This document shows positions 59,501 to 64,000 of a stretch of 64,000 nt of DNA, piece by piece. A program made the translations under genes and the position numbers. The stretch is from NCBI GenBank assembly GCA_007644065.1, contig VJWN01000001.1:572340-636339 (forward strand). Direction: 5' to 3'. The notes beneath the pieces are model-generated. The model was not told the origin of the DNA, did no database searches, and saw only the letters and a list, made by a program, of their open reading frames with translations. Numbering within the stretch: the stretch's first letter is position 1; each line of letters begins with the position of its first letter. The stretch is from Margaritispora aquatica. Taxonomy: Eukaryota; Ascomycota; Leotiomycetes; Helotiales; Discinellaceae.

Positions 59501-60455
59501 GATATTGGCGTGCGAAATGCAATGCTTAAGGCACTATACGAAGTCATCAGCAAAGCAGGAGCAAACATGAGTGAGGCATCGAGAAGCGCCGTTCTCAGTC
59601 TCATTGATGCTGATCCTGAAGATAATGACATGTCGATGGCAATCACCAACGCAAAATTACTCGGTGCATTGATCAAGAATGTGCCTGCCGAGAATGCCAC
59701 CAGCTTGATCAAGAACAGGGTTGTAACAACTCACTTCAGCCAGTCCTCTGTTTTGGCTCTTAATGCAGTCTTATTAGAAGCGCCAACTGCAATAACCGAA
59801 GGTGTCTTTGCGGATGATGTGCCGGGAGTTGTTTGTCAGGGTATGGCGAGCAAGAATGTGAGAACTTTGACCTTTCCCTACTGATTGCCAAACTAACATT
59901 ATACAGAATTTTGTATCCGACAACAGTGTTCTGGCAGCTGGAAAGTATCTCCTCTCTGACTCTAAGAGCTATGATTTCGAAGTTCTTAAACCGATCTTTG
60001 AATCTCTAGCTAAAGTCATCCAACCAGGCAATCCTGTTGATACTCGCCGCCTTGCTCTGGTAGTGATTCGCACTACTTGCAGACATCATCTAGAGCTTGT
60101 TAGGCCTCACCTTCCATTACTTGCTGCTCCTGTGTTTGCAAGTGTGCGAGACCCAGTCATTCCGGTGAAGCTTGCCGCAGAAGCAGCATTTATGGCCCTA
60201 TTCAATGTGGTTGACGAGGAGAGCAAAGTGTTTGACAAGTTTATCATCTCACAGGACCTACCTGCAACACAGAAGCGAAGCATGCAGGATTACTTCAAAC
60301 GAGTTGCCTTGAGACTTGCGAATACCGCGCGAGAGAGGAGAGATGCAGAAGGCGGACAGGGCGGTTTGGGTCTTTCCAATGATGAGGTTGATGATGAAAA
60401 GGAGATTTGGAGCATTGGAAAGGTGGATCTTGGTGAAGGAGCGTTTGATGAGTGA
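50501..60455 (+). CDS. GCN1: eIF2-alpha kinase activator GCN1
   Basis: Very large HEAT-repeat protein that binds translating and collided ribosomes and passes the uncharged-tRNA signal to the kinase GCN2. Five exons: 50501-50636, 50699-52791, 52837-56299, 58050-59857 and 59907-60455. Phases match at every junction and give 2,682 aa, close to yeast Gcn1 as I recall its length. HEAT repeats run throughout. The eEF3-like central part is in exon 3, and the most conserved region (GAAYGLAGIVHGKG, EGALLAYELLS, WRSKKGACDLLGAMAYLDP) precedes the Gcn2-binding part encoded late in exon 3 and in exon 4 (RRLGSSNMEQKIIAGNALGELIRKAG). Introns 1, 2 and 4 are 45-62 nt, but intron 3 (56300-58049) is 1,750 nt and contains a GIY-YIG ORF. 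Its donor GTATGT, branch CTAAT and acceptor AATAG are normal, and splicing restores AFSPKTLKELIPTL. Confidence 0.96.
56300..58049 (+). other. Oversized GCN1 intron 3 hosting an ORF
   Basis: The intron is 1,750 nt against 45-62 nt for the other GCN1 introns. Donor A|GTATGT and acceptor CTAATCACAAAATAG|GC are both canonical, and the flanking codons join to give an unbroken GCN1 frame. About 500 nt precede and about 210 nt follow the nested ORF. I could not see a target-site duplication or terminal repeats by eye. Confidence 0.9.
56799..57836 (+). CDS. GIY-YIG nuclease-like protein with two C2H2 zinc fingers, nested in the GCN1 intron
   Basis: From the ATG at 56799 the ORF gives 345 aa; the frame is open further upstream, and another ATG at 56679 is possible. 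A GIY-YIG fold is indicated by AVYVLV (residues 49-54, the GIY strand), LYVGSG (64-69, the YIG strand), the basic pair HR at 78-79 and a following glutamate in IALEATF (Glu131), in the order of Tyr, Arg and Glu catalytic residues. A Cys cluster LCSHCC lies at 166-171. Two fingers with identical spacing C-x2-C-x12-H-x5-H occupy 259-281 and 298-320 (YFCKACKTAF, FYCKPCIYG). A Lys/Arg-rich linker lies between nuclease and fingers, and the tail is acidic. The ORF is intact and in the same orientation as GCN1. DNA cleavage and homing are inference; the combination suggests a sequence-specific endonuclease or its domesticated descendant. Confidence 0.8.
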   Translation: MATQTDVEDIASLASISFAKGLFEVLRATTPPSIDYFKTLSIPTPDCWAVYVLVLEKTGCRPRLYVGSGTNSSTGLQHRFYAYDNLHSLPRFVEDSLNEGFQIVNKAPLCWIDIPAASMVPCHRLLMIALEATFTYLLWAMKAVSKDFGMGHLALWDRVNLPWDGLCSHCCLTESIRGDFGITPEELEALSVEKKWVQAQKKAEYNLEYEYASREADPEKYQKRNQTCKANIRARSPDRLNKDNKHWKRDIKASKKYFCKACKTAFASPKELEDHFLKPGHLNRARKEAKAKTQPFYCKPCIYGTKNSCHFNAHLNRPSHHKLVAASLKEEEELDEDQESSPELD

Positions 60456-60994
60456 TATGACTTACGATCATGGAGAGAAAAGGCATAGCAGGTAGCATAA
60501 GCGTTTGATAGCATTTTCAAGGGCCAATTGATGAATTGGCTCCAAAAGTAATGATATTTTATGTGCATCATGTTACAAATTTCTCCTTTGGCTGCTCAGA
60601 ATCGTTCACAAGTTTAGACTTATAAATTGCTCCCAATGGAAGACCAACCACATACCTAAACTCGAGGGATTGAGAGAATACCTTCATAAGCTACATATTA
60701 TGATATTGAAAACAACTTCAGATATCAGTCATATTTTCCATCTACCGATTTGTATTTCTGGTGAAGAAGCGCCTATCTGAGGTGAAAATTGGAAGGGGAG
60801 TTAATGTTAAGTCACATGATAGTTTCTGCCTCTACTTTCAGGCCACACAGCCGCACACAAAATTTGTTCCCAAAAATGAGCTAAGCGAAGGCTGCTAGCG
60901 CCAATCAACTCCACTCCACTCGAGGAGCAGACAAATATCTTTGAACATCGACAACCCACGACAACCATCGCCGACGACATCAAATTCCGTCAAG
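60456..60994. other. Intergenic region GCN1 / RPL19
   Basis: About 540 bp holding the GCN1 3' end and the RPL19 promoter and leader. No gene recognised. Confidence 0.4.
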
Positions 60995-61834
60995 ATGTAA
61001 GCACCTCAATCTCTGCAGAGCTCTATTTTCCCTTGGATCGATTCTGCGGCTGTCAAAATGTGACAGCCCTCGCCCACAGATGCGTCATGGATTCTCCGTT
61101 CCTCTAATCAACAGAAACTGACCTTGTTTTCTCTCGATAGGGTCAACCTCACTACACAAAAGCGCCTGGCGGCCTCCGTCGTCGGCTGCGGAAAGCGCAA
61201 GATTTGGCTTGATCCTAATGAGACCAGCGAGATCTCCAATGCCAACTCCCGCCAAACCATCCGAAAGCTCGTTGCTGATGGACTCATCATCCAAAAGCCA
61301 GTCACCATGCACTCCCGATCCCGCGCTCGCGAACTCACAGCTGCCCGCCGAATTGGTAGACACCGTGGTTTTGGAAAGAGGAAGGGTACAGCGGATGCTC
61401 GTATGCCCAGGTATGGTTTTGGACTCGAATATTGGAAGTGGGATAGGTTCTGATACAGATTTTACAGCCAAGTTGTCTGGATGCGCCGTCTCCGTGTTCT
61501 CCGCCGTCTTCTCGTCAAGTACCGTGCCAGTGGCAAGATCGACAAGCACCTTTACCACGAGCTCTACCACCTGAGCAAGGGTAACACCTTCAAGCACAAG
61601 AGAGCATTGGTCGAGCACGTAAGTTAATCTATGGATTCGAGGCAAGGAAACAAAGGTCTGACAGAGTGATAGATCCACCGAGCCAAGGCTGAGAAGGCCC
61701 GTGAGCGTGTTCTTAAGGAGGAGATGGACGCCAAGAGACTGAAGACCAAGGCTGCCCGTGAGCGTAAGCAGGAGAGAGCTGCGGAGAAGGCAAAGGCACA
61801 GTTTGGTGATGAGGAAGAGGCTGAGGCCAACTAG
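60995..61834 (+). CDS. RPL19: 60S ribosomal protein L19 (eL19)
   Basis: Component of the large ribosomal subunit. Coding exons are 60995-60996 (the two bases AT), 61141-61410, 61468-61618 and 61673-61834; 194 aa. The initiation codon is split: AT ends exon 1 directly before a GTAAGC donor, and the G is the first base of exon 2, giving [16 protein letters not shown]. The rest matches eL19 throughout: [45 protein letters not shown], and the long basic C-terminal helix with [21 protein letters not shown] two-base first coding exon is also what I recall for yeast RPL19 genes, so the position is probably ancient. The 144-nt first intron is the longest in this gene, as often seen in ribosomal-protein genes. 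Confidence 0.97.
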
Positions 61835-62868
61835 ACTGGAGAAGCATGATGAAGGTAGCATAACGGCGTGTATTGGGCAAGGTCTGAAAATACAGGCAGG
61901 GTTGCTTTTTACTAGTCATTTCTGCATTATTGCACGGTCGAATGGAATCATGATCTTCACATTGGTGTTTCGGTTGGATGTGAGGCACTGGGGACAGGAG
62001 ACGATCCTTGTGACAGAGGTGCACCACATTGTACGAACTCAGCAAAATGATTTTATATCCATACAAGCCGTAGCCTCCACTACCTTATGCTTTAATTGCC
62101 AGCCATGCCATATAACATTGCATGTACCAAAGTTGCATAAATGGTCTATTGAATACACAGGAGATACTCCACAGATAGACAGATGCAGTTGTGGCACAAC
62201 ATAAACAGCGCCAGCAAGCAGACGGATAGAGTACATTGTTACATGGATAGACACCGCCCTCCTGAGCGTGAACACATCGGAGATCACTCCGTCATAGTAA
62301 CACAAAGCCAACCGTAACCCCCACACTCTGAACCCCTCAATTCTGGCCTAGACAGTCAGTAGCTTAATAGAGAAACAGCACACAATCAAGGGCGATTGAA
62401 AGATCTGGGGAGAAGCGCATCGAGAAACGATAATCAGAAGATATTGAAAATCAACTTCAAACGGATCAGATATATTCACATTGTCTCCTTTGAGTGGTGA
62501 TGTGAGCCCAAGACATCTCAACAACGCCCGCCATTCACTTGCGCAAAAGGCCAGAGCTGAGCAGTCGTATAGCAATCATCCCTTCCGTTTTAGTTGTGAG
62601 GAGAAAAGGAAGAAAAGGAGGGTTGGAGATAAACTTGACAACTCTGGATAAATACTCGAAGTCGCGACTAACTGCAAGCCACGGGCGACTTTCCCGTTTC
62701 AAGTCTAGCTTCAATGTGGCGTTCGGCGGGGAAATAATTCCAAGTCCGACTGTTGCATGAGTCTTTGATTGTTGACCAGGACATCGATTCCAGGTACCAA
62801 CGTTCGAGGTGAGTTCAATTGGGCTTCCACCTTATAGACTGTGAATATACTAACCTTCTTAGATCAAA
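61835..62868. other. Intergenic region and 5' leader of the SHMT gene
   Basis: About 1 kb without a supported gene. The last part, 62809-62862, is a likely 5' UTR intron of the SHMT gene: donor GTGAGT, branch TACTAAC, acceptor CTTAG, ending six bases before the ATG. Confidence 0.55.
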
Positions 62869-64000
62869 ATGTCTCTTTTCAAAGGGGCAGCGAGGTCTTT
62901 GACCAGAGCTTCGGCTTGTAGAGTGGCACCACCTGCGCTTTCTTTCTCGAGGCGAGCTTCCTCTATGACTGCAGAGTCGCAGCAAAAGGTATGTATTTGG
63001 TAATTGATAGCTTTTTTTGCATTTGCTAACCACTTCTCGAAACAGCTTCTCTCTGCCGATCTCGAGCATGGCGACCCAACCATTTACAAAATCCTCCAAA
63101 ATGTTGGTTGTCTGTGGAAAGCATGGTCGAGGACAAAGACTTATACCAGTATAGGAAAAACGACGACAAAAGCACTTCATTAACCTCATTCCCTCGGAGA
63201 ACTTCACTTCCCAAGCTGTACTGGATGCCCTAGGAAGTGTTATGCAAAGTTGGTCTTGAAAGTCTGGAAGTGGGGTGGTTGGAGACTTACGGTGAACAGA
63301 CAAATACTCCGAGGGTTACCCAGGTGCACGATATTATGGTGGAAACGAATTTATCGACGAAGCGGAACGATTATGTCAATCTCGTGCGCTGCAGACTTTT
63401 GGATTGAAGGAGGCCGAATGGGGTGTGAATGTGCAGCGTATGTTAGTACATTTGGAGTTATTGATTGAGACTGACTTCACTAGCACTTTCTGGCTCCCCT
63501 GCGAATCTAATGGCCTACTCTGCTCTGCTTAACACACACGATAGGATAATGGGTTTGGATTTACCTCACGGTGGACATCTTTCCCATGGTTACCAGACAC
63601 CAACAAAGAAGATCTCGGCAATCTCTAAGTACTTCGAAACTCTACCATACCGATTAGATGAGAGCACTGGCTTGATTGATTATGTCAAGCTGGAGGAAAT
63701 GGCTATGCTTTACAGGCCAAAGCTTATTATTGCAGGTACATCCGCGTACAGTAGACTTTTGGACTATGAGAAGTTCCGTGAGATTGCCGACAAGGTTGGA
63801 GCATATCTTCTCGCCGACATGGCACATATCTCTGGTCTTGTAGCAGCAAAGGTCATTCCAACTCCATTCAAATATGCAGATGTTGTTACAACAACTACCC
63901 ATAAATCGCTTCGTGGACCTCGGGGCGCTATGATCTTCTACAGGAAAGGAGTTAGGCGAGTCAACCTAAAGACGAAGGTTGAGGAGATGTATAATCTCGA
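62869..64000 (+). CDS. SHM1: Serine hydroxymethyltransferase, mitochondrial type (3' end outside the window)
   Basis: PLP enzyme interconverting serine and glycine with tetrahydrofolate, feeding one-carbon metabolism. Exons so far: 62869-62988, 63046-63102, 63155-63248, 63300-63437 and 63484 to the window edge, with introns of 46-57 nt and consistent phases. The first 35 residues ([19 protein letters not shown]...) are Arg/Ser/Ala-rich without acidic residues, a typical mitochondrial presequence; an internal Met at the end of exon 1 could start a cytosolic form. Conserved SHMT blocks follow: [72 protein letters not shown] and the PLP-lysine site [13 protein letters not shown] near the edge. 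Introns 2 and 3 both use the unusual donor GTTGGT. The C-terminal part is cut off by the window end, not by a stop. Confidence 0.96.

Noticed and set aside
57863..59884. Separate protein starting at 57863
   Set aside because: The part before 58050 lies in the GCN1 intron; the rest is GCN1 exon 4, confirmed by the phase-1 junction restoring the GCN1 sequence.

Overview
The window looks like nuclear DNA of a filamentous ascomycete (Pezizomycotina; a leotiomycete such as a Sclerotinia/Botrytis relative is my guess). The reasons are many short introns (about 45-80 nt) with GTATGT/GTAAGT-type donors, CTAAC/CTAAT branch sites close to the acceptor, AT-rich spacers, an intron-bearing tRNA, and conserved single-copy eukaryotic genes. 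Gene models were built by hand by joining reading frames at splice sites. Where a protein family is recognisable, the joined frames agree with it and the exon lengths sum to whole codons.

Layout. 1-5 kb: a tRNA-Ala(AGC) with a 21-nt intron in a gene-poor stretch, then the NatA catalytic subunit NAA10 (minus), divergent from a short-chain dehydrogenase (plus). 6.6-9.7 kb: cytosolic-type methionyl-tRNA synthetase (minus), head-to-head with LTO1 (plus), an adaptor for Fe-S loading of ABCE1/Rli1. 10.5-11.2 kb: an unrecognised 249-aa protein. 11.6-21.1 kb: a giant minus-strand gene of about 36 exons and 2,425 residues, with a long chain of tiny phase-0 exons encoding Pro/Glu/Val repeats. 21-26.7 kb: gene-poor, with simple repeats and a possible helicase relic. 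26.7-30.7 kb: SNF7/VPS32 (ESCRT-III), TEN1 (telomere capping) and an unrecognised 130-aa three-exon gene. 30.7-35.2 kb: nothing recognised. 35.2-39.5 kb: an FHA-forkhead transcription factor. 40.5 kb: a 62-aa BRI3-like membrane protein in three exons. 42.4-44.6 kb: an RGG-box protein. 45.2-60.5 kb: a DHX29-like DEAH helicase and GCN1, head-to-head about 300 bp apart. 61-61.8 kb: RPL19, with its start codon split by an intron. 62.9 kb to the edge: mitochondrial-type serine hydroxymethyltransferase, cut off by the window end.

Many of the genes serve translation or protein maturation (tRNA-Ala, MetRS, LTO1, NAA10, DHX29-like, GCN1, RPL19), but nothing suggests a co-regulated cluster beyond the shared divergent promoters. 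Two observations stand out. One is the PEVK-like micro-exon array, in which almost every exon can be skipped without a frame change. The other is a complete GIY-YIG nuclease-like ORF with two C2H2 zinc fingers, nested in the same orientation inside a 1,750-nt spliceosomal intron of GCN1.
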